A stretch of DNA of 64,000 bases from Hydractinia symbiolongicarpus (Eukaryota > Cnidaria > Hydrozoa > Anthoathecata > Hydractiniidae): contig NC_079884.1 in the NCBI RefSeq assembly GCF_029227915.1, forward strand, positions 12,214,001-12,278,000. Reading direction: 5' to 3'. Numbering within the stretch: the stretch's first letter is position 1; each line of letters opens with the position of its first letter. Under the pieces are notes generated by a model. It was not told the origin of the DNA and did not search any database. It was given only the letters and a program-made list of their open reading frames with translations. The translations under genes and the position numbers were made by a program. This document shows positions 23,270 through 48,695 of the stretch, piece after piece.

Positions 23270-24032
23270 TTAGCGTTTCCACGAGATACGCAGACGTTTC
23301 CACGAGATACGTCTTACTAAGGGTAAGGATGGAAACACACGCATCTGGTTTGGGCCCCCCTGATACCAAACCTGACATCCCCCCCCTTTCCCCAAACTCA
23401 AGTGTAGTTATGACATGAAACAAGAGAAATATACTTCTAACATTATCTGTCATTGTTGTTGTTTGCTTTCGTGTTGTTGCTTCAGAACCATAGCAATTAA
23501 TTTGATCAGCGTTTCAACCTCTATAAATTACAAAAAAAAATAAACAATTTTTTTATCTGCACTGCACTGCTGACGTCAGCAAATCATCTAGAACAACTTT
23601 CTTTTTATTAACCTCTTGCTTAAGTGGATTTGTCCATGGGATTTATCGACTAGTAGTTATATAATACAGGAATAGTTAAGAGGAATGCCATATCACTGAG
23701 GTTTAGCTTGTACAGGTTGTTATACTAAAAAAATATTGATACAAAGTCATTGTTTGGCTTAAGGTTCTTAAATATAACATTGATGTCAACCCCTTCCCTT
23801 GTAAAACTTTATAACTAAAGACACTTCCCATATTTAATTGATGAAAAACATTTTACAGCAGAAAAAGAAGGCTTATAAGTGAAGCACTTTAAAAGCAAAA
23901 GTAAAGACTTTATCAGATGAAAATTAAAAATATCAGGAGCAGAATAAGCAGAAAACAACAAAAATACATATGTAAATCAGCTTTATCTATTTTATGAGAT
24001 CAACAACAAAAACAATAATAGATATATATATA

Positions 24033-24143
24033 CTAGTCGTTAGCCCGTGGAAAAATCCACGGGTTCACCCGTTGCAGCTAAGCTACGATTTTGCGTGACA
24101 GACAGACAGATGGACAGACGTATACGGGCATTATAATATAGAT
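24033..24143 (+). mobile_element. Helentron-like non-autonomous element, short copy
   Basis: It begins CTAGTCGTTAGCCCGTGG and contains the near-terminal hairpin CCCGTGG-AAAAAT-CCACGGG. It runs through GCAGCTAAGCTACGATTTTG and a short (ACAG)n tract and ends GGGCATTATAATATAGAT. The same architecture, reversed, is at 37705-37971, and longer relatives are at 40655-40962. A near-terminal hairpin, an internal tetranucleotide tract and lack of long terminal inverted repeats match Helentron-type (pearl/HINE-like) elements; that assignment is inference. Confidence 0.6.
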
Positions 24144-24147
24144 GTAA

Positions 24148-24149
<2 letters not shown>

Positions 24150-24245
<96 letters not shown>

Positions 24246-24256
24246 GTAATAATAAT
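24150..24256. repeat. (TAA)n microsatellite
   Basis: About 35 TAA/AAT triplets, nearly uninterrupted, directly after the 3' end of the Helentron-like element. Confidence 0.95.
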
Positions 24257-26076
24257 TAAAAAAATGACAAGATTATCAATATTTCGTGCAGTTATGGCCC
24301 AGCTACTTGAAATTTAATATTTTAGGCAGTAAGAAATAATTAAAACAACCCCCCTCCCCCTCCCCCAACTCAAGAAACTACTAATAGGAAAGAACCAATA
24401 CTAATTTATTACATACAATCAGTCAAAAAATATTTAGCTTTATTAGATTAATAACTTTCAAAATGTTGGATGAAATTTGAAATACTTCCTGGCTGTTATG
24501 CGATAATAGCTATAAATGCTTGATATATTTTATTCATTCATTCAATGCTATGATTTCCATCAAGTTCAAAGTCAGACTGCTTTTCTTCTGCAATCACAGG
24601 TGATATAAATATTCTGTAATGTTTCTTCTTAGCAACTTTTCTCAATCTTCATTACGTAATCATATATCCCAAACTTAGGAACCATTTACTTCTGCAATTT
24701 GGTACAATATGAATCATCAGGCATGTTGAATTGGAAAGACCTCCAAAATTGCAGTGCACTTAAGTTGGTCAAGCATATTAAACAGACCGGCTACTGCAAA
24801 GAAATAACAATAGAAGGGTAAATTATTCCCATGCACCCATATCGTAACATCATTTTTCTGCTTTTGTAAATTTCAATGACTTTGGCAAATTCTTTTGAAT
24901 TAACTAAAAACTTTGGTGGCTGCCTTGTTAATTGATTTTATGGCATAAAACGAAAGAATTGAGAACAAAAAAAAAAGAGAAAAGCAGTATATATGTTAGT
25001 TGGTTAAAACCATAGTACTTTAGCCAAGCACATCGAAGGAGAGTCAAGTCTCAGCAAACATTCCTGAGTGGAGATTAAATTAATAACCCAGGCACAGGAC
25101 ACGCCAACTTTCTAAATCCTAATGCGTGACAATTTTTATTGTAACTATCTCCCGGAAAACTGGAACAAAAGAATCTGGGACAAAAGAATCTTATTAAGCG
25201 GATTTAATAAGATTATGCGTTGCCTTTGGAGCAATTGTTTTAGATACACATAATTTTAGCCTTGGTAAATCCTACTTAAAGCAAGCGTTGAACTAATCCA
25301 AGTCTAAACCCATCCCTAGATGATGAACAAAAGGTGCAGGCATTATGTATTTTATCTTTAGTTGTATTTAAATTGAGAAACTTGTTCAGAAACTTTCACT
25401 AGAAAAATGACTCCAGATTTAAAAAAAAAATTACTGTTTGACCGTTTCCTTGGTTTTTTAAAAAATAAAATCGCGTAGCTAACTGGTAGCTGTAGTTTAA
25501 TTTATTTCTTCTTCATATTAAGATTAAAAAAGAAAGATTTATTTGCAGCAACAGTCTTTTTTTTGACAAGGTTGGAAGTATTTTATACTTCTTGTAGGCT
25601 AAAACTGCTGGAAAATACTTTCTTTTTTTTGAACATTAATATTTTTATTAAACTAACCTTACACAACTGAGGCTTTTACATCCAATAAATAATAAGTGAT
25701 GACTGGTCTTTTTAAAACAAAAAGATGATAGCTAGCTTATAGTAGCTAACGTTGTTCCCTCACAGTTGATCTGATTTCTTTCGTGATTATCCAGTTCGTA
25801 GCGTAGCAACTTAAGTTATAAGCAGTATCAATTTCAATAATGAGACACACTAAATAATTTACGATGCCTGATGTTTGGCATGCTGATAGCAAGAATTAAG
25901 AAATAACAGGTGCAAATATTTGAAAAGGACAGTGGAAAAACGAAAACGAAAGAGAAACAAATGAAATGTCCTACTTGCTTCGAAGCCTTTATTTTACGGA
26001 GACCGGAAATTTAGACATTTGAGCCGCCAGATGTGAAAGTACTTCGGCTGCCGTGACAACGTTTTGTTTATAGAAA

Positions 26077-38675
<12,599 letters not shown>

Positions 38676-40654
38676 TTTTTTTTACCATGTATAATATAAT
38701 GTATGGGGTTATGTGACATGGTCACGAATTAAAAGTTCGTACCTCACTTAACTTAAGTTATAATATTTTTTTTTTCTTTTATCCGTTTTTAATTTATTTA
38801 TAATTGTTTTATTGTTGTATATAATATTTTATGAAATTTTAATCTAGTATATTTGTAATAGTCATGTTAAACTAATACAACTTCGGACTTAGTCCTCTAA
38901 GCTTATTTATTAAGCGTAACATATGACTTAGAATTGGATTGTTTCATTTACAATGTAAATAATTTTTACATGAGTTTTTTACAGTTAGACTTAAAAATTG
39001 GTCTGTGGGACAAATCTGGAAAATTTAAGGGATTTTGAAAAGTTTTTTTAAATGGAGCCTCATGTTTGTTATTACCAGGACTATTTGAGAATTGAAAATA
39101 TAAGTCGTACTCCAACTGTGAGCTTCTCGAAACCTTCGAGTAACCGTAAATAACGTATGCAGATTGAGTTTCTAATGCGTTTTAAAGTATTTCAGATTCT
39201 TAAATTCGTTTTGATTTTAACGTTTTTGATAGTGATTTGTATCATCTATACGAGTCGCTCTCAAAAAAAAACAGTGTGACAGAAGTTGTAGCATTTTTTT
39301 ACTCGCGTGTAAATTATTCTGCTAATGTTTTCAAAAAAAAATAAACATCCTTCAATTGAAAGAAAACTTCTTTCTAGTTTCTTATTCTTATTTTTAGTCC
39401 TTGAGACAAGTTACAATTACATTTGTTCTTTAAGACCAATCTCGTACCCAGGATTCTACAGCGATGTCAAGAGCTTTCTTAAATAATGATTTGCCTTGTG
39501 TGGTATCGGGATTTTTGTAGGTATTGGTAATTCTTCACTTCGTTAATCTTCAGAATTTTTGCAACTACCCGAATATACTGCAGCAAAAATGAAAAGTCTT
39601 AGCTAACTTTTTTCGTCCAAGTTTAACCACTATAGAAGAGAAGAAGGTGACAAACGCGGTGACAGTTTCTTGTCACGCAATTTCAATAAAAGTGATATTT
39701 CAAAACAGTTCACTGTTTCAATTTCGTCTCACAAAGGCTGTACGTCAATCGTTATGAAAATATTTTCACTGCTAGAACCTGTCCCCTTTAACCGAAAAAT
39801 TGTATAAGTAATTACACCAAGGAAAAAAAATATCTCACTTATAACATCTGTGTAAAGGATGGCTTACACAGTGTAAAGGATGGTTTATACAGTGTAAAGG
39901 TTGGCTTACACAGCGTCTTTGGAGAGCTATTCGAAGTTTCAGCTTTAATCAGTGTCGCTCAAGGTAACTTTCTTATATACCTTTGGTCAGCACTTTAAAA
40001 GAAAAACATCCTCTAATGTTAGCATGTGCATATATAGGAATAAAAAAGACAGATCATTTTCATAAGATTTGCTTGTTTTTTTTAAATATGGAGTTTGGTT
40101 TGTACACTATTATAGTGTTTTTGCCAGTCAATAGCAGATACAGCGTTTGTTGAAAATGTATTTGTAGATTGAATTGGCTGCTAAGGGATGTGACGTACAG
40201 TCTAGCCACCCTGCGCAGTCTCAACCATCCTGATTAGGACTACTGTCTAATTGATAATTTTTCTTTCTTTCGCATAAAGCTGTTTATACCGGAACCCTGG
40301 GAACATGTTGAAAAAGCTTGAATATATTATTCATGCATTTAAGTTTCTAAGGAATGAATGTGTAGGCTAAAACAGCGAAGGAGAAAAAAATCAAATATTG
40401 AAATAAACAAGAACCCTGGGCGAAAGGAGAATGTTTATGTTTGATATAAGTTAGGGGTTCTACTCCCTGTTGATAATCTCCTCAGTAGTTACAATTTCAA
40501 ACACCGAACATAGTGTTTATAATCTGTTGTTACAGAGCTTAAAAACGTGTTTTGTTTTGAAGAGAAGTTTAGTTTGTTTATATTGTAGTGGGAGAAGTTA
40601 TTTAGATGGGAAATTAAATTCAAACGACAGTGTTGCTGAGAAAGGTTTTATATC
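38676..40654. other. intergenic downstream of SCAI
   Basis: Contains the SCAI 3' UTR at its start; AATAAA-type signals are far (about 39341). A 21-bp tandem repeat lies at 39851-39913. No gene recognised. Confidence 0.45.
39851..39913. repeat. 21-bp tandem repeat, three copies
   Basis: TGTAAAGGATGGCTTACACA plus G is repeated three times with two substitutions in the second copy and one in the third. Each unit contains the inverted pair TGTAA/TTACA. Confidence 0.75.
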
Positions 40655-40962
40655 TACTAGTTTGATAACTCGTGGAAAAATTCACGGGTTCGCTCGGCCT
40701 CAAATTTCACGGGAGTTTCGTCGTCGTAAGGTGGACAAAAATATATCGCATTTGCTATTTCGTGTTTCGGTAACACGACTTTTTTTCTCTTGCACAGACA
40801 GAATACGGTTATTATTAACATGGAAACTAGCCGTTTATTTCGTGGAAAAAACCACTTTTGTATATATTCCGGTCCTCAGATTTTCGTCTGGCGCTGCTTC
40901 GAGACTGTGGTACCATTTTCTGCGCCAGGATACACAAAATATGGATATTATTAATATAGATT
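40655..40962 (+). mobile_element. Helentron-like element, ~300-bp copy
   Basis: The left end CTACTAGTTTGATAACTCGTGG with hairpin CGTGG-AAAAATT-CACGGG, and the right end GGATATTATTAATATAGATT, match the termini of the copies at 24033 and 37705. The interior is longer and has no tetranucleotide tract. An open frame across it (40470-40976) crosses the element boundary and is not a gene. Confidence 0.5.
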
Positions 40963-43900
40963 CACGTATAGCTTAACTACATACCCAAAGCCGAATGGAA
41001 AGAAAATTTTCGTTATCTATACAGCTAATTATTTTAATAATTTTAATCTGATATTTGACGCAATTTGTGTGCAGGAAGCCTACTTGAATACTTTCATCCA
41101 TAAAATTTTCGCGCGAGTTTAAATTTTGCGTATTGGTGCTAAAAAGCGTGGTCAATCATGAATTTTTAGCACTGTGATTAACTTCGTTATTTTTCTGTTT
41201 TCCCAATTATGCGCAATCTAATTTCTGCACACCCTGTAAAATGAAATATCCACGCACATTCGATTTCCATACATACTATTTTCGCTCAACTTATGTAGAG
41301 GCTCAACGATCATATGATTTTTAAGACACACTACTCTGTTTCATTTTAAATTTATAGAGAGGTTTAACGCCTCAGAGATCACACAACTCTGAGCGATGTC
41401 AGAAACTAAGGGTGAAAGTTACACTTGACTTGAAAAAAGAAGGTTCGTTTATTTTTAATTGTGGGCATCGTTTGAAGTTGAGTAAGGTCTGAAGTGGTTG
41501 AACCCCTTATTCTTTTCCAGTCCTTAAACCAATGAAAAGTAGATATTGTTTAAAAAAAAATTAAAAATATGCTTTAGACTCAAAATTGGAACTTTTTCCA
41601 AATATGAAGGCGATAAGAAATAAAGTATTCTATAAAGGGGTAGTCGCTAAACTGGCTTATTTTGTAATTTTAGACAATCCAATAAAAGTGAATAACATTT
41701 CAGGACCTTAAACCTAATTTACATTCATTGAATCCTCCCTGGAGATTGATTTCTTGCAGACGATTTTTTGGAATGGAAAGATCAGAAAACTCTTGATCTG
41801 TGGCGTAGCAAGCAAGCTGGCGTGCGATGTACAGGAATAAAATGTTTTCGCGGTAACTAACACTTTCCAGCTTCCAGAAATTGATTTGAGGAAATTCAAT
41901 AGATAAAAATTAGGCTTATGCGCTGAATTTGCAGTAAATTTGGAAATAAGCCAAAAATATGTCAAAATGCGAAGACAAAAGATTGCGAATGCTCACTCTT
42001 ATTTAACGGTGCGGATTTGAAAAACTCTAAGCGTTAATTTCGCATTTTTCTCTTCCGCATTCATCGTCCCTTCAAGTAAACGCACTTTAAGGCACTGACA
42101 TCATATTTTAAATGGTGTAAACATTTACAGTTTAAAGAGATTGTTGACAAATGCTACGGTGCAACCGGCTTCCATAAATCTAAATCAATATTTTTGTTAA
42201 CAGTCTGGACACGCGATATATAAATATCCGATTTGTGGATGTTTATAGACAAACAAAGCGGATTTTACCTAGAAAGGTAGTTTGCATATACCGTGTTGAC
42301 CTTTTTATACGCTACCATTATTAGCGTTAATTTTCATGCTTCGGTGTTTATAGACTGGGCGTTAGGTATCAATGTTGCTCTTAGGAATCTCTCTTCCATG
42401 TGACTGAAATTATTTTCGGTTAATTATGCACTCCTAATAGGCTCAATCCTCGTCCCCAGGGCCTCTCGGCTCCTAGGCCGTTATCAAATTAATTAAAAAC
42501 GCAAAATTCTTTAAAGACATTTGGTTGAATAAGCACGTATACCTAAAATCTTATTCTCGTACCAAGGATATTTTGTTTTTTTGATGAACTTGACTGCGAA
42601 TAACGGTTCTAGACAAATGACACCGTGCGCAAAAGGTGCTAAAGGTTGGGGTTATGGGGTTTCTTTTATAGGGCGGTTATGGAGGTGCTCGTAAGTTCTT
42701 AGTCTTTTACTTGGGCATTTATTTAGTATGGGCATTTGAGCACTCTAACGGCCAAATTAAAGATGGTAAGTTGAACATTACACATCCGATATTGTTCTAA
42801 CCAAGGAATTTAATTTCTATCCATAAATGTTTATTTAAACTGTTTATAATAGACTGATAGTGCTGTTCCTTCTCGACCCCTCCATCGCTACTCTGTACTC
42901 TCATATAAAAAGGTTTCACTTTTAAACAATGGTATGTAGGGAGGAGGGTGATGGCAATAATAATAAAGGGAGAAGCGTGAATTTTTCATTCAGCAGTTTA
43001 TTCGGACAATTGAGGAAAGAAAAAGGTCCACATAAACAGCAGAGGTGGGTTAAATCTTTTTTTTCGTTTGAAGGGAAATCTTTTAACTACTTTCAGCTTG
43101 AGGGGAACAGCAAAATTTCCATGACGCAGTGTTTTGAAGCCCTTGTTTCAAATTATAACTGTCAATTAAGGACTAGTACTTTTTGTATTACCTTGGAGGA
43201 AAGATATTGCTAGATAGCTTTTTTTATTTTTAGGGTTCTTTTTCTATTTTCTGCATAATTTATTTCGAGTTTTAGGTGGTGCAAATCATCCTGCCAATAA
43301 ACATTTTCTTATGACCTTTGCGTGCTCTTAAACCTGATCCTGGGAACTAAATTGCTTTCTTATCACAAATGAGTTTAGTTCTTTAAATGACGGAAGATTA
43401 CAGAAATCTAATCCGGTTAATGTTATTGTACTCCTTCACAGTAATAACCAAAAAATCATCTACGATGGATCTCCAGGGCAAGTATCTTGGTGAGGGACTA
43501 AGACAACATTATACGTAACTCAGGAAACACACTTAATTTGGATAAGCAAGCATAGAGTCTAAAAAAATTCGAACTAAAAAAATCTTATTTTGTAGAGTGA
43601 TGTAATAAAACTTAATCATCATACCAACTTCCTTTCCAGATCTCCATGGCTCTTGTAAAGTAACAGTGACCGACTTCCATACAGCATATTTTTAAATCTC
43701 TTTTGTTCATTTGAGAATGTATTACTTTTTCTTTCAATAATATTTGCGCTTTCAAAAACTGTAAAATAAACACAACTTAACTCTTCTGTTAGCTTCTGTT
43801 GAATGTCGAATAGATTTAAGCACAGTTTACACTGAGCTATTTGTGAGACTTAATATGTTTATTAAGCTGTCTCCAGTGAATATTTTGATTAAGTATGAAC

Positions 43901-45123
43901 TCTGACTGTAATAAGCGTTTTATGAAAATCCAGTGCGCAGTAAAAACTTCAAATCTCGAAAAAAATACTTTTGATGTTTTATTTTACTTAACCAAAGTTT
44001 ACTTTAGGCCAGGAAAAACTTACACTCAAGATATTCCTAAACAATTTTCATGTTGTGATTTCCTTTAAATTACGGAAAAAAAACACACGTAAATGTAAAA
44101 CGATCCAATTCGTTTCCTGATATATTGACACAATTATAAACGATGAAATTTCTTTCGATTGATGATATTAACATTGAATCCTTGTTATAAACAATACCTC
44201 TTTTGTTTTTGTTGCTTAACGTCAATAAATTTGAGTTTAAGATGTAAGTTTATGTCTGACTGGATCGACAAAGATACAAAAATCTTTGATAATTTGATAT
44301 ACGCAAGATGTTCTACTCCCGTTATGTGAATACCCTTTTTTTTGCACCTTTAGGGAATTTGCATGCAAGATGTTGGAATTAAATCTTATTTTTCCTAAAA
44401 TGCGCAAAAATTGATCCTCGCGATATTTTTTGATTTTTTTCTCCTTTAAAAAACAATTTACACTAATTTCTTTTCTTTCTACAGAGACAAAAATTGCAAC
44501 CTCGTCCACAGGATCTTGTGGCCCCTGCAAAATGCTCTAGGAACAAAGTGTAGTAATACCATAAAATGGTGGCAGTACCACCCTCCTCCCTTTATTTCAA
44601 TCTTGCTAATAGAATCTAAGCTTAAAAATATAATTTGAAGACAGTACAAAATGGGTGGTGGGAGCTAAGGGAGACTTGTTTCACCAATGATAGACATGTG
44701 AATTTCAATTTCAACAGTCTTTCTTCTATAAGAGCTCTTTAAATGGTATAAATTAAAAAATAGTTTTTTTTACGCGAAATTTAATCTTCGTGAAATATAA
44801 GAACGTTCGTATCTCAAAAATTAAATTAAATAGTTGAATGCTGTGAAGGCGTCGGGTCAAGCATAAAAGGTATTGGGACGAGGTTGGGGGTGAAATCTCG
44901 GTGTCAACCTCAATAGCTTGATTGCGTGTACATTTTGCTTATAATTTGTATAATATATAAAGTTCAGAAAAAAATTTAAATGCGCTTTTATCGAGCAGGT
45001 CGCTCTGAATCTTTTTGTCATGAAATCATTACAAACTACATACCCTGTTACTTCACTGACCTTTTCTTTGAATATATATGAGTGAATATTCTTCATTTAT
45101 TTTACAGGTATATCTCATTCATT
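40963..45123. other. intergenic, gene-poor
   Basis: No recognised gene. MITE-family termini (CAATCCTCGTCCCCAGGG) occur at 42443-42461 and, reversed, at 44873-44886. The sequence TTTACAG at 45101-45107 is a plausible splice acceptor for a 5' UTR exon of the next gene. Frames at 42929-43213 and 44237-44530 have no identifiable features. Confidence 0.45.
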
Positions 45124-46875
45124 ATGAAGACCGTTGCAAAGAACCTCATGAATTCCAAGAAAGCGACTAAAAAATCTGACGAGAAGAAACCGCTAGTGAC
45201 GTCAGATGCTAACCAAAACTACGGTAACCAGAACCGCTCTCGAAATTCATCAAGCTCCTCACCTCCGCACATGCGCAGAAGCTTAAGTCACAGTAGTAAT
45301 TCTTCAATCTCTGAAATGCCCATGGTATCCATTCGACCCGGTTCTCATCCAAGCTCACCCACAGCACTAAAAGAGCAAGTACCTGCAGCTATGGATATAG
45401 ATTTTGACCAAGTACCATTTCAGTTTTATTCACGAGAGGCAGTATCTTGGAAATCCGGTTTTATACAAGCAATAATTTTAATCTTAATATGTTTGTTGGT
45501 TCCTTGCATTTTCGTTTTAATCGCAATGATAATATGTTTAATACGTTTTAAATACAAACCGAGTATGAAAGCCGAAGAAAAACAAAAAGAATTCAATGTT
45601 TACTTAATGTTGCTCGGAATTACCGCCACGAAAGATAGTATTATAATCACTTTGGCGCTTCATATAGTTTATAACAGTCCGGCGTCCAATTATGAAATTG
45701 GCTATTCCCCTCTTGTCTTCTTCTGGTGCATGATTCTCTTCTTGTTCCCACTTGCAGTGTTTCAAATCGCAGAAGTGAAATATATATTTGGTTTTAACAG
45801 CGATAAGAAAAACTTACTGAAATTGTTCAAACAGCTTTCATCAAAAGCCAAACAATTTGAGTTCAAAAAAGTCGACGATCAAGAAAAATATTTCAGTGAC
45901 AAATACAAGGATTTATCTTCGATTAAAAGTTCAAGCGACGAGTTATCGTTTTTAATGCGATGGACATCAAAACCTTTGCTGATCGCGTCAGCTGTTATCG
46001 CCATCATGACGTGTTTAATTCATTGCATAATTCCGTTGCTCCTTCAGATCATGGATTGCTTTGCCTGCCGAGACGTCATGCATTACTATCGCATTGCAAA
46101 CGGCACCAATGGTACCAACGTTACGGTCAACGTCACGCTGCCGGTGGATACCTACAAAGCCGTCATCGCAATGTCGGCGGTTAATTCGCTAATAGTGTCG
46201 TTGTTCTCCTCCGCATACTTTATTTTTGTTATTTTATGGAAAATATCTATGCTTAACGAGTGGAAGCGATTTAATGCCACCGAAAGTGATACCACCACTA
46301 CCTTGGTTAACAGTGGCCCCCAGGGAATTGCAATGTGGTGGAAAATTCGTCAAACATTAAAGTTATATTCGACGTCAAACTTATGTATGTCGGTGCTCAT
46401 CACAAAGATGGCGTGTGTCGTCGCACTCGTTGTTATTTCAGGATTGTCGATTACCTTATTTTACACAACACGTTCGTTAAAGTCACGCTATTACGCCCAT
46501 AACGCCATTCCATTGTTAATTGATAATCTGCTTCTTTACTTTGCCCTTGTATTTATGGGCGTTTTATCATTTCTTATTGATAGAGAGAAAACGCATTCAG
46601 GGCGTATAATAGAGATCAAGCAATTGAATGTTGGTTTTGAGCTTGGGCGTTTGATGAATCTTGAACAAGAAACGGTGGAGAGTGAACCAGGAGTACGTGT
46701 GAAAGTTCGAGTCATGAGAGGATGTTTAATGCTATTACAAGAACTAACATCTACTATGGAGAACTTAGAAAAAAGTACTTCGTCTAAGTTGGTACTGGTT
46801 TGTTTTTGTTTGGCTACCATTTTGATCCTTCCAAGCACATTTATGACATCCCGCTATATTTACTCGAGAATTTAA
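45124..46875 (+). CDS. unidentified eight-span membrane protein, intronless coding region
   Basis: 583 aa. The start at 45124 is preferred over an in-frame ATG at 45082 because a splice-acceptor-like TTTACAG at 45101-45107 lies between them, implying a spliced 5' UTR. Residues 1-110 are hydrophilic and Ser-rich (Lys-rich at 12-22; SSSSS 42-46). Hydrophobic spans lie at about 113-140, 158-184, 194-219, 284-309, 345-372, 424-447, 462-485 and 555-574. Four N-glycosylation sequons are packed into residues 326-338 between spans 4 and 5, placing that loop outside or in the lumen. The loop at 220-283 is charged. I do not recognise the family; a receptor-like or channel-like protein is possible. Codon use and length support a real gene. 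Confidence 0.8.
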   Translation: MKTVAKNLMNSKKATKKSDEKKPLVTSDANQNYGNQNRSRNSSSSSPPHMRRSLSHSSNSSISEMPMVSIRPGSHPSSPTALKEQVPAAMDIDFDQVPFQFYSREAVSWKSGFIQAIILILICLLVPCIFVLIAMIICLIRFKYKPSMKAEEKQKEFNVYLMLLGITATKDSIIITLALHIVYNSPASNYEIGYSPLVFFWCMILFLFPLAVFQIAEVKYIFGFNSDKKNLLKLFKQLSSKAKQFEFKKVDDQEKYFSDKYKDLSSIKSSSDELSFLMRWTSKPLLIASAVIAIMTCLIHCIIPLLLQIMDCFACRDVMHYYRIANGTNGTNVTVNVTLPVDTYKAVIAMSAVNSLIVSLFSSAYFIFVILWKISMLNEWKRFNATESDTTTTLVNSGPQGIAMWWKIRQTLKLYSTSNLCMSVLITKMACVVALVVISGLSITLFYTTRSLKSRYYAHNAIPLLIDNLLLYFALVFMGVLSFLIDREKTHSGRIIEIKQLNVGFELGRLMNLEQETVESEPGVRVKVRVMRGCLMLLQELTSTMENLEKSTSSKLVLVCFCLATILILPSTFMTSRYIYSRI

Positions 46876-48695
46876 CGGTAGCGGCATTATTTTCAAGAGC
46901 AGGTAGACAACGCGTATATCCTTCTCGGTGACGGTTTATCAAAGTCATTTTTCCACACCGAATAAACGCAAAATTTCGTGGCTCCTTCATTAACTTTACA
47001 TGGACTGCTTATAATGTAAAGGTTTGGGTCAGTCCCCTTCAGTCCACTGATTGTTATATACTATACTGTACATATCATATATTCACACTAAAAAGTATAT
47101 TCCCATAAAGCAGAATATTTTGAGCGAAGTATTTTCATTTACCTGGCCCTATTTTAAGGCAATCAAAAGTAACCAATCAGAATCTTTTTATTTCACGCTA
47201 ATTATTCAAAATATTCCGCCTATTGGAGAAAGATCCTAATGTTTATAGCTTCTTATTTATTTTTATACTCTTCTTGTGTATATCTTACTAATTCTTTATA
47301 TCGTCATCAAGTTGCATCACTCGAAGTATTTTCATGTAAACGGAGTGTCTTGATTATTCTGTTGTAAATAAATTCAACGTTTTTTTAACACGCATTAGTT
47401 CTTGGGGAGGAGTTGTCATGAGATAGAGAATCCCATGTTGTTATTGGATTACCCCTCCTTCGTTTATTTTTTAAAATCTTTATCTTATCAAACCTCGACA
47501 TTCAGGCTTACAATATCAACAAATATCTAAATAAGAATGCTAAAACCGCAGCGCTTCGCTATGACGTGGTTTAGTTGTGGCTTGGGGAAAGAACTGGCGA
47601 TGTGAACTTTTGAAGGAAGTTTTTGACCGCTAAAATCATAAGACGCCGGTATACGGGTTATATCTTCAAGTTGTACGAGTAGAATCATCCCTAGGACCTT
47701 TCCCTTCTGATATTATAATCAATGCCGCCGATATCGAAATATCGAAAAGAGGTTTTAGGATGAAGTTGAGTTAGGATCGTTTGTAGTTAAAAATGACAAA
47801 ATCGGGTCCTGCAAATGTTCTTGCAAAATTATTCTAAAATTGCCCGATTGGCGAAGATGAAATATTGTCTGCAACAACTAGTTAAATAGGATTAGGAATA
47901 GAAAGATATCGTAGGAAACGGAGAACAATTTAAGAAGACTACACGCTGTTTTTTTTTTGTTTTTTGTAAACAATATCTAAGCAACATCAGACTAGAGGAC
48001 CTTTTTACCCCTTAAGTTACTTGGCTGGTAAATTAACATAGCGTTTCATAGCGTAAACAACTATTAGAAAAAGGTCTGTACAAGGGCGTATTTGTTTGTA
48101 CAAGGGCGTATTTTTGGAAAAAGATCTAAAAACACAGACCAAATCAATTTCACTACTCTGCAGTACTAAATAATCGCCACCTCCGATTTTCGTTGTCAAA
48201 TTGACTCGTCGGTGCTTAATTTCTAGAGTTTTATTAAATGTTTTACCTGTGATTTTTAATTAATTTTCTGGCAGTTTGTTTACACAACTTCTATTTTAGG
48301 AAAGACATGCTTCTCAGTACATGAAACAAGGTACCACAAAAGTTTTGTGCAAGTTTAAATTTCGCACATCTTGTTTTCGCGCATTTAATTTTTAATCATC
48401 TAGGTTTAGCGCATATTTTATTTTTGCTTACTCTTTACAGGTAATTGTAAGAAAAAACATTTTCATGGACACATTAATGTACCTAGAAGTCGTAGCCCGT
48501 CGGCCCCCAACCATCGTCGGGCCTCCTTTGAATTCACTGATTAATTTAGCCCCTCCACTTTCAAAATTGCTCCGCGGGGCCTGTATCACGCGCAAGTTTT
48601 TGGTCTTATCAATTTTGCTTTTGGTGTTTTGACAAACAATTATCGTAGTTTAGTAAAGTGTTCAACTTAAACCATAAACAGAATGTAACTATTTT
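46876..48695. other. intergenic downstream of the membrane-protein gene
   Basis: A probable 3' UTR at its start, with AATAAA at about 46961 and TAAATAAATTC near 47365. A direct duplication TTTGTACAAGGGCGTATTT lies at about 48075-48115. No gene recognised. Confidence 0.45.

Larger units (their letters stand above)
23930..25290 (+). repeat. diverged duplicated segment, copy B (interrupted)
   Basis: Direct-oriented partner of the segment at 19528-21130, with the same order of shared blocks. Relative to copy A it is interrupted at 24031-24256 by a Helentron-like element and a (TAA)n tract, which postdate the duplication. No coding sequence recognised. Confidence 0.6.

Noticed and set aside
22842-23453. 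203-codon open frame on the minus strand (and overlapping plus-strand frames) across the minisatellite
   Set aside because: Open only because the 60-bp repeat period is a multiple of three; frames on both strands are equally open and the translation is a simple 20-residue repeat.
40470-40976. 168-codon plus-strand frame
   Set aside because: It crosses the boundary of a Helentron-like element, has no domain features and does not fit a gene model.
42929-43213. 94-codon frame upstream of the membrane-protein gene
   Set aside because: No recognisable motif, no splice context, and composition like the surrounding intergenic DNA.
45082-45123. Upstream in-frame ATG of the membrane-protein gene
   Set aside because: A splice-acceptor-like TTTACAG lies between it and the second ATG, so the upstream codons are probably intronic.
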